Assembly: GCF_008704795.1 (NCBI RefSeq)
Contig: NZ_CP023690.1
Coordinates: 6,520,501 to 6,584,500 of the forward strand
Origin: Streptomyces spectabilis
Lineage (GTDB): Bacteria; Actinomycetota; Actinomycetes; Streptomycetales; Streptomycetaceae
DNA length: 64,000 nucleotides
Direction: 5' to 3'
Positions 46,179 to 55,939 of the stretch are shown piece after piece. A program made the translations under genes and the position numbers. A model generated the notes under the pieces. The model was not told where the DNA came from. It saw only the letters and a program-made list of their open reading frames with translations, and made no database searches. How positions within the stretch are numbered: position 1 is the stretch's first letter; each line of letters begins with the position of its first letter.

Positions 46179-46255
46179 CTGCCGGCGCCCCGGTGGACCG
46201 AGTAATCTGCCGGGGCGTTTCGTGAGACGACAACGGCACAGGGGGACGGGGCGGG

Positions 46256-48877
46256 ATGATCGGTCGGTTGAGGGACTCGTCCCCACGCAGGACGGGCCCG
46301 TACGAGACGGTCGCCCGGCTCGGCGCGGGCGGCATGGGCGAGGTGTTCCTCGCCGTGCCGCAGGACGCGTCCGGGGCCGCGGACACGTCCGCCGCCCCGG
46401 ACGGCCCCCGCACCCCGTACGACCCGGACGGCCTCGTCGCCGTCAAGGCCATCCGGCGGGACGTGGTGGGCGAGCCCGCCTTCCGGGCCCGCTTCCGGCG
46501 GGAGATCGCGGTCGCCCGCTCCGTCACCAGCCCGTACGTCGCCCGGCTCGTCGACGGTGACGCCGACGCCGAACAGCCCTGGCTCGCCACGGAGTACGTC
46601 GCCGGGCCCACCCTCGCCGAGGCGGTGCGGCGGCACGGGCCGCTGCCCGTGCCCGCCGTCGCCGCGCTCGGCGCCGCCATGGCCAGGGCGCTCGCCGCCG
46701 TGCACGCCGCCGGGGCGCTGCACCGCGACCTGAAGCCCGCCAACGTCCTCATCGGCCCGGAAGGGCCCAAGCTCATCGACTTCGGCGTCGCCCGCACCCC
46801 CGGCGCCACCACCATGACCTCCACCGGGCTCCTCGTCGGCACCCCCGGCTTCATGTCGCCCGAGCACGTCGCGGGCGGACGGCACGTGGTGGCCGCGTCC
46901 GACGTCTTCTGCCTCGCCTCCGTCCTCGTGTACGCGGCCGTGGGGCGCGACCCCTTCGGCGACGGGCCCGTGGCCGCCGTCCTGTACCGGGTCTCGCGCG
47001 CCGAGGCCGAACTCGACGGCGTACCCGCCGAATTGCGGGACGCCCTCGCCGACTGCCTGGTCGTGGACGCGGCGGCGCGGCCCGGGCCCGAGGCGCTCGC
47101 CGAGCGTCTCACGGGCCTCGCCGGTGCGGACGGCGCGGGCTTCGTCTGGCCCGCGCCCGTCCTGGAGGCCATCGGCGAGGTGCGGCGCGACGTCGAGCAG
47201 CTGTGCGCCGCCGGGCGGCCGCTGCTTCCCCTGCCCGCGCCGCCCTCCGTGCCGCCCGGCCAGGAGCCCACGCCCACCTGGTCGCCCACCGCCCTGAACG
47301 CCCCTGCCGTGCCCGGCACTCCGGCCGCCCACGAACTGCCCACCATGGGGGCCGCCGCGCCCGCGGCGGCGACCGTGCCCGGCGCGCGCCGGACGCGCGG
47401 GCGCCGCACCGCGTTCGCGGTCGTCGCCGCCGTGGCCGTGGCCGGGGGCGCCACCGGTGCCCTGCTCGCGCTGTTCGGCCCCGACTCCGGCTCCGGCGAC
47501 GACGGTGCGAAGGGCGGCGCGACCCGGCCCGGCGCCTCCTCGTCCGGCGGCCTGCCGCCCGCCCGCCTTATCGCCGCCGCGGGCGTGGACAAGGACGGTA
47601 CCGACGACCGCAGTGGCCTCGTCCCGCAACACCCGGAGCAGCGCCCCAAGGGCTGGAAGCCGTGGCGCGGCTCCTTCTCGCACGCGCCCATGAACTGCGC
47701 CGCCGACACCCGCGCCGTCCTGTGCCTGCTCACCAACGGCACGTACGAATCCCTCGGCGCGTCCGACGGCAAGCGCCGGTGGACCTCCGACGGGCGCACG
47801 GGCGACGACGTGGGCACCGGGGGCGAGGCCTATCTGAGCCCCTCCGGGAAGCTGTTCATGCCCGGCGACCGCCTGGCCCCCGTCGTGCGCGGCGGGACGT
47901 CCGTCATCGCCCACAAGGGAGTCCTCCAGGTGCGCGACTCCGCGTCCGGCGACGTGCGCTGGTCCGCGCGCCCGCCGCAGGGCCGGTACTTCACCCGCGC
48001 GCTGCTCGGCGACGACCTGCTCCTCGTCACCGCCGAGGCCAAGCCGTACGCCGACGGCGGCCCCCAGGGCGCCACGCTCCTCGCGTACCCGCTGCGCGGC
48101 GGCGCGCCCCGCTGGACCGCGCCGCTCGCCACCGAGGAGCTGTCCGGCGCCGAGCAGAACGGCATGTACGGCGCCGAAGTCGTCCGGCACGGCCGGGTCT
48201 ACGCCTGGTCCGCGCAGGGCCTGATCGCCCTCGACGCCAGGACGGGCGCACGCGGCGGCAAGGCGTACGACGGCGAACAGTGCCGCAGCGTGATGGCCGT
48301 GGGCGAGCAGATCCTGTGCGCGGCCGTGGTGACCGGCAGCTCCGACTTCGAGGACGCCACCGAGGAGGCGGGCACCCGGGTGACCCGGCTCGACGCGCGC
48401 ACCCTGGCCACCGAGGGCGCGTTCGCCTTCAAGGCGCCGCCGCTGCCGCCGGACGGGATGGCGCCGCCGGACATCGTCGTCAGCGCCGTCGGCCCCGGCA
48501 ACGCCCTCGCCTACGACACGGCGGGGGCGAAGCTCCTGGTCGCCGAGTCGAAGAAGGGGCGGGTCACCCGCGAGGAGCCGCTGTCCCTCACCGGGGACGG
48601 GACCCGGCGGATGCTGTCGTCGGCGCCGCTGCTCATCGGGGAGCGCGCCCTGTTCGCCGACAACACCACCCTGCGCACAGTGCCGCTCACCGCGTCCGGC
48701 GAGGTACGCGCCCTGCGGGTGCCGGGCGCGCCGGGCGACCGCGCGCCGAAGCGAGGGAGCGACACCGGCACCGTCATCGCCGACCAGCCGCGGTCGCCGA
48801 CGGTCCTGCCGCTCGGCGGGGTCGCGACGATCGTGTACGACCAGGGCACGGTCGTCTCCGTCCGCATCCCCTCCTGA
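46256..48877 (+). CDS. Transmembrane Ser/Thr kinase with PQQ-type beta-propeller, copy 1
   Basis: An 873-residue Hanks-type kinase. Cytoplasmic kinase domain: glycine loop LGAGGMGEVF (about 22-31), Lys in VAVKAIRRD, HRDLKPANVL with catalytic Asp158, DFGVAR and GTPGFMSPEH activation segment. A Pro/Ala-rich juxtamembrane region leads to one membrane segment at about 385-410, then an extracellular PQQ-like beta-propeller (GWKPWRGSF, LGASDGKRRWTSDG, IALDARTG) likely to sense a ligand. ATG at 46256 lies behind GGGGGACGG. It is 47 bases upstream of its paralogue. Confidence 0.93.
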   Translation: MIGRLRDSSPRRTGPYETVARLGAGGMGEVFLAVPQDASGAADTSAAPDGPRTPYDPDGLVAVKAIRRDVVGEPAFRARFRREIAVARSVTSPYVARLVDGDADAEQPWLATEYVAGPTLAEAVRRHGPLPVPAVAALGAAMARALAAVHAAGALHRDLKPANVLIGPEGPKLIDFGVARTPGATTMTSTGLLVGTPGFMSPEHVAGGRHVVAASDVFCLASVLVYAAVGRDPFGDGPVAAVLYRVSRAEAELDGVPAELRDALADCLVVDAAARPGPEALAERLTGLAGADGAGFVWPAPVLEAIGEVRRDVEQLCAAGRPLLPLPAPPSVPPGQEPTPTWSPTALNAPAVPGTPAAHELPTMGAAAPAAATVPGARRTRGRRTAFAVVAAVAVAGGATGALLALFGPDSGSGDDGAKGGATRPGASSSGGLPPARLIAAAGVDKDGTDDRSGLVPQHPEQRPKGWKPWRGSFSHAPMNCAADTRAVLCLLTNGTYESLGASDGKRRWTSDGRTGDDVGTGGEAYLSPSGKLFMPGDRLAPVVRGGTSVIAHKGVLQVRDSASGDVRWSARPPQGRYFTRALLGDDLLLVTAEAKPYADGGPQGATLLAYPLRGGAPRWTAPLATEELSGAEQNGMYGAEVVRHGRVYAWSAQGLIALDARTGARGGKAYDGEQCRSVMAVGEQILCAAVVTGSSDFEDATEEAGTRVTRLDARTLATEGAFAFKAPPLPPDGMAPPDIVVSAVGPGNALAYDTAGAKLLVAESKKGRVTREEPLSLTGDGTRRMLSSAPLLIGERALFADNTTLRTVPLTASGEVRALRVPGAPGDRAPKRGSDTGTVIADQPRSPTVLPLGGVATIVYDQGTVVSVRIPS

Positions 48878-48924
48878 ACCCCGCCGCTCCGGCCCGTACC
48901 TCTTCCCGCCCTTGAGGAGACCCC

Positions 48925-51276
48925 GTGCTCGAACCGCTGACCGGGCCGCCGCGCCACGTCGGCCCGTACCGGCTGCTCGCCCGCGTCGGCGCGGGCGGCA
49001 TGGGGGAGGTCTTCCTCGCGCGGTCACGGCCGGGCACGCCGCTCGTCGCCGTGAAGACCGTGCGCTCCGACCTCGACATCGACCACGAGTTCCGGGTCCG
49101 CTTCCGCCGCGAGATCGCCGCCGCCCGCGCGGTGTCCGGGCCCGGCACCGCGGCGCTCCTCGACGGCGACGCGGCCGCCGAAGTGCCCTGGCTGGCCACG
49201 GAGTACGTGGCCGGGCCCGCACTCGGGCAGACCGTGCGGCGGTGCGGCCCGCTGCCCGCAGGCGCGGTGCGCGCGCTCGGCGCCCGGCTCGCGCACGCCC
49301 TCGGCACCGTGCACCTCGCGCAGGTCCTGCACCGCGACCTCAAGCCGGGCAACGTCCTGCTCGCCCCGGACGGCCCCCGGCTCATCGACTTCGGCATCGC
49401 GCAGGCCTTCGACGCGACGGCGCTCACCACCGCGGGCATGATCGTGGGCACGCCCGGCTACCTGGCACCCGAGCAGCTCCTGGGCAGCCACGCGGTGGTG
49501 CCCGCGTCCGACGTGTTCGCGCTCGGGGCGGTCCTCGCGTACGCGGCGAGCGGGCGGGGCCCCTTCGACGACCAGGAGATCGCCTCCGTCATCTTCCGCA
49601 TCACGCAGGGCGACGCCGATCTGTCCGGGGTGCCTGAGGACGACGGCCTGCGGGAGACCGTGGCGGCCTGTCTCGCGCCCGCGCCCGATGACCGGCCCAC
49701 CGCCGCGGAGCTTGCGGGCCGCCTGGAGGAGCCGTCGGCCGCGGCCGCTGTGCCCTGGCCGGCCGAGGTCCTGTCCCTCTTCGCCGAGCACCGCGAGGCC
49801 GTGGAGCGGTGCGAACGGGCCGCGGCGGAGGGGGAGTTCGCGGCGGCGGACACGGTGACCGGTGGGGCGCCGGAGGTCGGCGGCCACCCCGCGCCGCTGT
49901 CGGCCTCCGTGCCGGGACCTTCGCCCAGCCCGCCCGCCCCGGCCGCGCGCCGCCGGTGGCCGTGGATCGCCGCCGCCGTGCTCGCCGTGTCCGCCGTGAC
50001 GCTCGCCGCCGTACTCCTGCCGGGAGGCGGCGGCGGTGACGGCGCGGGCCGCGCCCCGCAAGCCGCGGCGTCCGGCGGGGCGGGCGGTGGCGGCGCGCGG
50101 GGCCCGCTCGTCGTGTCCGAGTACGGCGACGCGCACCGCACCGGCGACCACGGCCCCGAGGGCCTGCGCGCAGCCGCCCGGCCCGAGGGCTGGAAGCCCT
50201 GGTCCGTGGCCCGCCCCGAGGGCCTGGACGACCGGGGCGACGGCTGCGTCCTGGCCGGTGCCACGCTGGTGTGCCGCGACGGCAAGGGCGCGGCCGCGGG
50301 CTTCGACGCGGCGAGCGGACGGCACCGGTGGACCACGCGCGGCTTCCCCGGCCGCGCGGACGAGCTGACCGGCCACCACGCGGTGCCGCCCGAGGCAGGG
50401 CCCGAGGGCCGCGCCGTGTACGTGCCGAGCGAACTCGGCGTCACCAAGGTCGACGTGGCCTCCGGCGCGGAGCGCTGGCGCAAGCCCACGCCCACGGGCT
50501 CGGGGACGCTCGCCCTCGCGTACGCCGATGACGTCGTGTACGCCGTCGAGTTCCGCCTCGGCGGCTCCGCACCGGGCGACGCGCCCGGCAGCAGCGTGGT
50601 CCGGGCCCGCGCCGCGTCCGACGGCCGCGAGCTGTGGCGGTCGAAGGCGCTGCCCAAGACGGCGGGCCCGCTGGTCGTGGACGGCGGCCGGGTGTTCACG
50701 GCCCTGGAGAAGGGCGGTGTCGTCCGCCTGGACGCGAGGACCGGCGACACCGCCCGCACCGCCGCCGTCCCGTGCGACGACCTCATGCTGCGCGGCGCCT
50801 CCGCACTGGTGTGCTGGAGCCGGGCGAGCGACGGCGTGCGCGAGCTCGACCCCGCGACCCTGCGCACCCGGCGCGTCGTCGCGGCCGACGTGCGGCCCTC
50901 CGGGCCGCGCCCCGTGCTCGGCCCGCGGGGCGTGCTCGTCGTGGCGAGCGACAGCCCCGATCCGGACGCCGTCATCGAACACGAGCTGAGCGCCTACGAC
51001 TGGCGCACCGGCAAGCGCCGCTGGCGCTACGGCGCCCCGAACGACCTGGCCACCCTGGCGCTCGCGGGCGACCGGGTGCTGTCCGCGGGCGCCTTCGAAC
51101 TGCGTGGCCTGCGCCTGGACGGCGACGTCGACACCCTGCGCACCAAGGAGATCCCGAAGGCGGGCGCCACCGGCATCGCGGACCCCTTCGCCACGTTCGG
51201 AAAGCCGCTCTACGCCGGTGGAGCCGTCTTCGCCACGACCGCCGAGGGGAAGGTCGTCTCCGGGAACGCGCCTTGA
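48925..51276 (+). CDS. Transmembrane Ser/Thr kinase with PQQ-type beta-propeller, copy 2
   Basis: A 783-residue paralogue of copy 1 with the same order: VGAGGMGEVFLA glycine loop, VAVKTVRSD, HRDLKPGNVL with Asp138, DFGIAQ, GTPGYLAPEQ, a Pro-rich linker, a membrane segment at about 348-370 ([19 protein letters not shown]) and an extracellular propeller (GWKPWSVARPEG, GFDAASGRHRWTT, RLDARTGDT). Only the kinase is strongly conserved between copies; the sensor parts differ more, suggesting different ligands. GTG at 48925 follows TTGAGGAGA. Probably co-transcribed with copy 1. Confidence 0.93.
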   Translation: MLEPLTGPPRHVGPYRLLARVGAGGMGEVFLARSRPGTPLVAVKTVRSDLDIDHEFRVRFRREIAAARAVSGPGTAALLDGDAAAEVPWLATEYVAGPALGQTVRRCGPLPAGAVRALGARLAHALGTVHLAQVLHRDLKPGNVLLAPDGPRLIDFGIAQAFDATALTTAGMIVGTPGYLAPEQLLGSHAVVPASDVFALGAVLAYAASGRGPFDDQEIASVIFRITQGDADLSGVPEDDGLRETVAACLAPAPDDRPTAAELAGRLEEPSAAAAVPWPAEVLSLFAEHREAVERCERAAAEGEFAAADTVTGGAPEVGGHPAPLSASVPGPSPSPPAPAARRRWPWIAAAVLAVSAVTLAAVLLPGGGGGDGAGRAPQAAASGGAGGGGARGPLVVSEYGDAHRTGDHGPEGLRAAARPEGWKPWSVARPEGLDDRGDGCVLAGATLVCRDGKGAAAGFDAASGRHRWTTRGFPGRADELTGHHAVPPEAGPEGRAVYVPSELGVTKVDVASGAERWRKPTPTGSGTLALAYADDVVYAVEFRLGGSAPGDAPGSSVVRARAASDGRELWRSKALPKTAGPLVVDGGRVFTALEKGGVVRLDARTGDTARTAAVPCDDLMLRGASALVCWSRASDGVRELDPATLRTRRVVAADVRPSGPRPVLGPRGVLVVASDSPDPDAVIEHELSAYDWRTGKRRWRYGAPNDLATLALAGDRVLSAGAFELRGLRLDGDVDTLRTKEIPKAGATGIADPFATFGKPLYAGGAVFATTAEGKVVSGNAP

Positions 51277-51298
51277 CCGCCTCACTAACACGGGCCAC

Positions 51299-51323
51299 AA
51301 CTTGCCTTTGTCCGGGGCAAGTT
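51299..51323. promoter_or_regulatory. Inverted repeat upstream of glgP
   Basis: AACTTGCC (51299-51306) and GGCAAGTT (51316-51323) are perfect arms around a nine-base spacer, 78-102 bases before the glgP start. The CTTGC/GCAAG half-sites resemble those before the sugar ABC operon. It could be an operator, or a terminator for the kinase gene, which ends 23 bases earlier. Confidence 0.5.
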
Positions 51324-51400
51324 CACGGTCCCGTGGTGGCGGGGCGGTCCGACCCCCTACCGTCGATGGGTCACGTACGTCCTCCGACAGAGGTGCCGCC

Positions 51401-54055
51401 GTGAAAGCCATCCGCCGCTTCACCGTACGTCCCGTCCTGCCCGCCGCCCTCGCCCCGCTCAGCGAACTCTCCCGCAATCTGCGCTGGTCCTGGCACACCG
51501 GGACCCGTGACCTCTTCCGCGACGTCGACCCCGCCCTGTGGGACGCGTCGGGCGACGACCCCGTGCGCCTGCTCGGCTCCGTGCCCGCCGCCCGCCTCGC
51601 CGAGCTCGCCGCCGACGAGGACTTCCTGCGCCGCCTCGGCGAGAGCGCCGAGGACCTGCGTGAATACGTCACCGGACCCCGCTGGTACCAGGAGCGGCAG
51701 GCCGAGTCGCCCGACGACGGGCTGCCCGCGCCCGGCGGTGAACTCCCGGCCGCCGTCGCCTACTTCTCGCCCGAGTTCGGCGTCACGGCCGCCCTCCCGC
51801 AGTACTCCGGAGGCCTCGGCATCCTCGCGGGCGACCACCTGAAGGCGGCCAGCGACCTCGGCGTGCCCCTCATCGGCGTCGGACTGCTCTACCGGCACGG
51901 CTACTTCCGGCAGTCCCTCACCCGCGACGGCTGGCAGCAGGAGCACTACCCGCTGCTCGACCCGAACGAGTTGCCCCTGACCCTGCTGCGGGAGACCGAC
52001 GGCAGCCCCGCCCTGGTGCGGCTCGCGCTGCCCGGCGGCCGGGCCCTGCGCGCCCACGTCTGGCAGGCGCAGATCGGCCGCGTGCCGCTGCTGATGCTGG
52101 ACTCGGACGTCGAGGAGAACGACCCCGGCGCCCGCGAGGTCACCGACCGGCTCTACGGCGGCGGCAGCGAGCACCGGCTGCTCCAGGAGATGCTGCTCGG
52201 CATCGGCGGCGTGCGCGCCGTGCGCGCCTACTGCCGCCTGACCGGGCACCCCGCCCCCGAGGTCTTCCACACCAACGAGGGCCACGCGGGCTTCCTCGGC
52301 CTGGAGCGCGTCCACGAACTGGTCCAGGGCGGGCTCGCCTTCGAGAGCGCCCTGGAGTCGGTGCGCGGCGGCACCGTCTTCACCACCCACACGCCGGTGC
52401 CCGCCGGGATCGACCGCTTCGACCGCGAGCTGGTCGCCCACCACTTCGGCCCCGACGCCGAACTGCCCGGCATCGACGTCGAGCTGATACTGCGCCTCGG
52501 CATGGAGACCTACGCGGGCGGCGACGCCAACGTGTTCAACATGGCCGTGATGGGGCTGCGCCTGGCCCGCGGCGCCAACGGCGTCTCCACGCTGCACGGC
52601 AAGGTCAGCCAGGAGATGTTCCAGGGCCTGTGGCCCGGGTTCGACCCCGAGGAGGTGCCGATCGCCTCCGTCACCAACGGCGTGCACGCGCCCACCTGGG
52701 TGGCCCCCGAGGTGTTCCGGCTCGGCGCCCGGCAGATCGGCGAGCGCCGCACCGACCGGGCCCTGTCCGTCGGCGGCTCCGAGCGCTGGGACGCCGTCGC
52801 CGACATCCAGGACTCCGACATCTGGCAGCTCCGCCGCGAGCTGCGCGCCCAGCTGGTGGACGAGGTGCGCCGCCGTCTGCACGTGTCCTGGCGGCAGCGC
52901 GGCGCCGCCACCGCCGAACTCGGCTGGATCGACGAGGTCCTCGACCCGGACGTCCTCACCATCGGCTTCGCGCGCCGCGTCCCCTCGTACAAGCGTCTGA
53001 CGCTGATGCTGCGCGACCAGGACCGGCTCCTGGAGCTGCTCACGCACTCCGAGCGGCCGGTGCAGATCGTCGTCGCGGGCAAGGCGCACCCGGCCGACGA
53101 CGGCGGCAAGCGGCTCATCCAGGACCTGGTGCGCTTCACCGACGACCCGCGGGTGCGGCACCGCATCGTGTTCCTGCCCGACTACGGCATGGCGATGGCC
53201 CAGAAGCTGTACGCGGGCTGCGACGTGTGGCTGAACAATCCGCTTCGCCCCCTGGAGGCGTGCGGCACCTCCGGCATGAAGGCCGCGCTCAACGGCTGCC
53301 TCAACCTGTCGGTCCTGGACGGCTGGTGGGACGAATGGTTCGAGCCCGACTTCGGCTGGGCGATCCCCACGGCCGACGGCTCGGCCACCGACGACCACCG
53401 CCGCGACGACCTGGAGGCGGCCGCCCTGTACGACCTCCTGGAGCGGCGGATCACTCCCCGCTTCTACGAGAACGGGCCCGAAGGCCTTCCCGACCGGTGG
53501 ATCGAGATGGTGCGGCGCACCCTGACCCGGCTCGGCCCGAAGGTCCTCGCCGGACGCATGGTGCGCGAGTACGTGGAGCGCCTGTACGTGCCCGCCGCGC
53601 GCGCCCACCGCGTGCTCGAAGCGGACGCCGCCTCGGGGTTCGCCGCCTGGAAGAACCGCGTCCGCGCGGCCTGGCCCGGCGTCGCCGTCGACCACGTCGA
53701 GGCCACGGCCGTGGGCACCACCGCGGAGCTGGGCGCGACCCTCGCCCTGCGGGTGCGCGTGCGCCTCGGCGAGCTGGCGCCCGACGACGTCGAGGTGCAG
53801 GCCCTCGCGGGCCGCGTCGACCCCGAGGACCACATCGCGGACGCCACCCCGGTGCCGCTGAAGCCCACCGGCGCCCCCGACGGCGAGGGCCGCCTGCTGT
53901 ACGAGGGCCCCCTGGCCCTGGACCGCACCGGCCCCTTCGGCTACACGGTCCGCATCCTCCCGTCCCACCGCCTCCTGGCCAGCAACGCGGAACTGGGCCT
54001 GGTGGCGGTCCCGTCAGAGGCGACGGGCGAGGCGGCGGGCGTCTTGATGCGCTGA
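51401..54055 (+). CDS. glgP: Alpha-glucan (glycogen) phosphorylase
   Basis: Releases glucose 1-phosphate from alpha-1,4-glucan. The 884-residue protein is of the long actinobacterial type (N-terminus VKAIRRFTVRPVLPAALAPL), with PAVAYFSPEFGVTAALPQYSGGLGILAGDH, HTNEGHAGFLGLER and the PLP site CGTSGMKAALNGCLNLSVLDG, where Lys627 would hold the cofactor. GTG at 51401 follows AGAGGTG. In S. coelicolor, from memory, glgP is next to glgE; here about 9.9 kb of other genes intervene. Confidence 0.95.
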   Translation: MKAIRRFTVRPVLPAALAPLSELSRNLRWSWHTGTRDLFRDVDPALWDASGDDPVRLLGSVPAARLAELAADEDFLRRLGESAEDLREYVTGPRWYQERQAESPDDGLPAPGGELPAAVAYFSPEFGVTAALPQYSGGLGILAGDHLKAASDLGVPLIGVGLLYRHGYFRQSLTRDGWQQEHYPLLDPNELPLTLLRETDGSPALVRLALPGGRALRAHVWQAQIGRVPLLMLDSDVEENDPGAREVTDRLYGGGSEHRLLQEMLLGIGGVRAVRAYCRLTGHPAPEVFHTNEGHAGFLGLERVHELVQGGLAFESALESVRGGTVFTTHTPVPAGIDRFDRELVAHHFGPDAELPGIDVELILRLGMETYAGGDANVFNMAVMGLRLARGANGVSTLHGKVSQEMFQGLWPGFDPEEVPIASVTNGVHAPTWVAPEVFRLGARQIGERRTDRALSVGGSERWDAVADIQDSDIWQLRRELRAQLVDEVRRRLHVSWRQRGAATAELGWIDEVLDPDVLTIGFARRVPSYKRLTLMLRDQDRLLELLTHSERPVQIVVAGKAHPADDGGKRLIQDLVRFTDDPRVRHRIVFLPDYGMAMAQKLYAGCDVWLNNPLRPLEACGTSGMKAALNGCLNLSVLDGWWDEWFEPDFGWAIPTADGSATDDHRRDDLEAAALYDLLERRITPRFYENGPEGLPDRWIEMVRRTLTRLGPKVLAGRMVREYVERLYVPAARAHRVLEADAASGFAAWKNRVRAAWPGVAVDHVEATAVGTTAELGATLALRVRVRLGELAPDDVEVQALAGRVDPEDHIADATPVPLKPTGAPDGEGRLLYEGPLALDRTGPFGYTVRILPSHRLLASNAELGLVAVPSEATGEAAGVLMR

Positions 54056-54061
54056 ACGGCA

Positions 54062-54114
54062 GCGCCCCGAAGGGGCGCGGGGAACTGCGCGACCAGCCAC
54101 GACGGACCCGCAGA
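54062..54114. repeat. Dispersed streptomycete repeat with hairpin
   Basis: GCGCCCC (54062-54068) and GGGGCGC (54072-54078) form a tight hairpin, followed by GGGAACTGCGCGACCAGCCA and more of a module I recognise as abundant between convergent streptomycete genes. It directly follows the glgP stop and probably terminates it. Confidence 0.65.
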
Positions 54115-54132
54115 CACATACGAAAATGGTGC

Positions 54133-54167
54133 GGGCGGCATCCAGGGGGTCTCCCCGGATGCCGCCC
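54133..54167 (-). terminator. Hairpin terminator after first M4 protease
   Basis: GGGCGGCATCC (54133-54143) and GGATGCCGCCC (54157-54167) are perfect 11-base arms, extended by GGGG/CCCC in the loop, 12 bases beyond the protease stop. Confidence 0.8.
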
Positions 54168-54178
54168 GGTTCAGAGGG

Positions 54179-55819
54179 TTACTTGACGTTCACTCCGGTC
54201 CAGGCGGCGGCAACCGCCTTCGCCTCGGCGGAGTTCGCGCCGTACAGGTCGCTCGCGGCCTTCACGGTGTCCTTGCGCGCCTGCGCGTAGTTCGTGGTCG
54301 AGGTGAAGTACGACGTCAGGGCCTTGAACCAGATCTTCTCGGCCTTGTCGCGCCCGATGCCGGTGACCTTGGAGCCGTCCTTGGTCGGGCTGTCGTACGC
54401 CACACCGTTGATCGTCTTCTTCCCGCTGCCCTCGCTCAGCAGGTAGAAGAAGTGGTTGGCGATGCCGGAGGAGTAGTGGACGTCGACGTTGCCGGCGTTG
54501 CTGCTCCAGTAGTCGAGGGACGAGCCGTCCTTGGAGGGCTTGTCCATGTAGCGCAGCGGGGTGCCGTCGCCGTTGATGTCGATCTTCTCGCCGACGAGGT
54601 AGTCGCCCTTGTCCAGGGCGTTGTTCGCCTTGAACTCGACGGCGGCGGCGAAGATATCGCTGGTGGCCTCGTTCAGGCCGCCGGACTCACCGCTGTACTC
54701 CATGTTGCCGGTGGCCGAGGTGACGCCGTGGGTCATCTCGTGGGCGGCCACGTCGATGGAGGTCAGGGGCTTGGCGTTGCCCTCGCCGTCGCCGTACGTC
54801 ATGCAGAAGCAGGAGTCCTGCCAGAACGCGTTGACGTAGGCGTTGCCGTAGTGCACGCGGGACGTGGCGCCCTTGCCGTCGCCCTTGATGCCGCTGCGGC
54901 CGTGCACGTTCTTGTAGTAGTCCCAGGTGAGGCCCGCGCCGTAGGCGGCGTCGACGGCGGCGGTCTGGGTGTTGGAGGGCTTGCCGGTGCCCCAGACGTC
55001 GTCGGCGTCGGTGTAGAGCTTGCCGCCGCTGGAGCCGTGGTTCAGGTCCAGGGTCTTGTGGTTGCCGCGCCCGGAGTCGGTGAGCTGGAAGGTGCTGCCG
55101 CTCTTGACGGAGCCGACCGTGACCTTGCCGCTGTACTGGCTGTTGCCGGTGCCGGTCTCGATGGCCTGGTGCTGGTACAGCTTCTTGCCGGTGGCCGCGT
55201 CGGTGATGACGTGCAGCTCGCTCGGCGTGCCGTCCTTCTGCACGCCGGTGACGACCGTCTCGTAGGCGAGCGTGGGCTTGCCGTCGGCGGCCCAGACGAC
55301 CTTGCGCGGTGCGCGCGGGTCGGCCTTGGCGGTGTCGCCGGTCTTCGCGGCCGTCGACTTGGCGGCGGCGGCCACGGACTTCGGGGCCAGCTTCGCGTCG
55401 GTGGACGCGACCTTGATGGCGGCCTTGGTCGCCTTGCTGACGCCCTTGACCGAGCCGTCCTTCGCGGTGTGGACGACGAGGTCGCCGCCGAGGACGGGAA
55501 GTCCGGCGTAGGTGCGCTCGTAGCGCGTGTGGGTGGTGCCGTCGCGGTCCTTGACGACGTCGCGGACGACCAGCTTCTCCTTCGCGCCGAGGCCGATGCG
55601 GTCCGCGGTGGCCGCGGCCTTGTCCTCGGCGCCCTGGAGCAGGTCGGCGCGGGCGGAGGCGGAGAGCGGGGCGGTGGCCGCGGCGGGGGCCGGGGCGGCG
55701 GCTCTGGCGGTGTCGGGCTGTGCGGAAGCGCCGGTGGTCATTCCGGCGGTGAGCAGCGCTCCGGCGGCGACGGCGGTGGCGATGGCCAGGGTGGAACGCT
55801 TCGATATGTGGGGGGTCAC
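54179..55819 (-). CDS. Secreted thermolysin-family (M4) metalloprotease, copy 1
   Basis: Extracellular zinc neutral protease of 546 residues. Signal peptide residues 1 to about 34 (TLAIATAVAAGALLTAGM then ending ASA), an FTP/PepSY propeptide (KDRDGTTHTRYERTYAGLPV), and the M4 catalytic domain with HEMTH at 360-364, the third ligand Glu in GGLNEATSD, and the active-site His in VDVHYSSGIANHFF. GTG at 55819 is chosen for AAGGAG five bases upstream. Paralogue of the next gene upstream; the two likely overlap in substrate range. Confidence 0.95.
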   Translation of the reverse strand: MTPHISKRSTLAIATAVAAGALLTAGMTTGASAQPDTARAAAPAPAAATAPLSASARADLLQGAEDKAAATADRIGLGAKEKLVVRDVVKDRDGTTHTRYERTYAGLPVLGGDLVVHTAKDGSVKGVSKATKAAIKVASTDAKLAPKSVAAAAKSTAAKTGDTAKADPRAPRKVVWAADGKPTLAYETVVTGVQKDGTPSELHVITDAATGKKLYQHQAIETGTGNSQYSGKVTVGSVKSGSTFQLTDSGRGNHKTLDLNHGSSGGKLYTDADDVWGTGKPSNTQTAAVDAAYGAGLTWDYYKNVHGRSGIKGDGKGATSRVHYGNAYVNAFWQDSCFCMTYGDGEGNAKPLTSIDVAAHEMTHGVTSATGNMEYSGESGGLNEATSDIFAAAVEFKANNALDKGDYLVGEKIDINGDGTPLRYMDKPSKDGSSLDYWSSNAGNVDVHYSSGIANHFFYLLSEGSGKKTINGVAYDSPTKDGSKVTGIGRDKAEKIWFKALTSYFTSTTNYAQARKDTVKAASDLYGANSAEAKAVAAAWTGVNVK

Positions 55820-55910
55820 GCATGCTCCTTGTGTGAAGGCCCGGATGGCATGGGGGACCACCCGGGCCGAACTGGTGCTGTGCGGATGAACGTGTGTGCC
55901 GTGCGTGAGC

Positions 55911-55939
55911 AGCGTGCCATTTGAGCCAGGTACATGTCA
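55911..55939 (-). promoter_or_regulatory. 29-bp box shared by both M4 protease genes (copy 1)
   Basis: Identical at 26 of 29 bases to 57961-57989; the core CAGGTACATGTCA (55927-55939) is the same in both and contains the palindrome ACATGT. It ends 91 bases before the start codon here and 172 bases before it in the other copy, while surrounding leader sequence differs, so it is probably a conserved promoter/operator. Confidence 0.6.

Noticed and set aside
44783..49222. 1479-codon open frame on the minus strand
   Set aside because: Low-complexity Arg/Gly/Ala-rich shadow of the kinase, hemerythrin and SnoaL-like genes.
51104..51400. 99-codon N-terminal extension of glgP
   Set aside because: It overlaps the end of the second kinase gene in another frame; the GTG at 51401 has a ribosome site and matches the family N-terminus.
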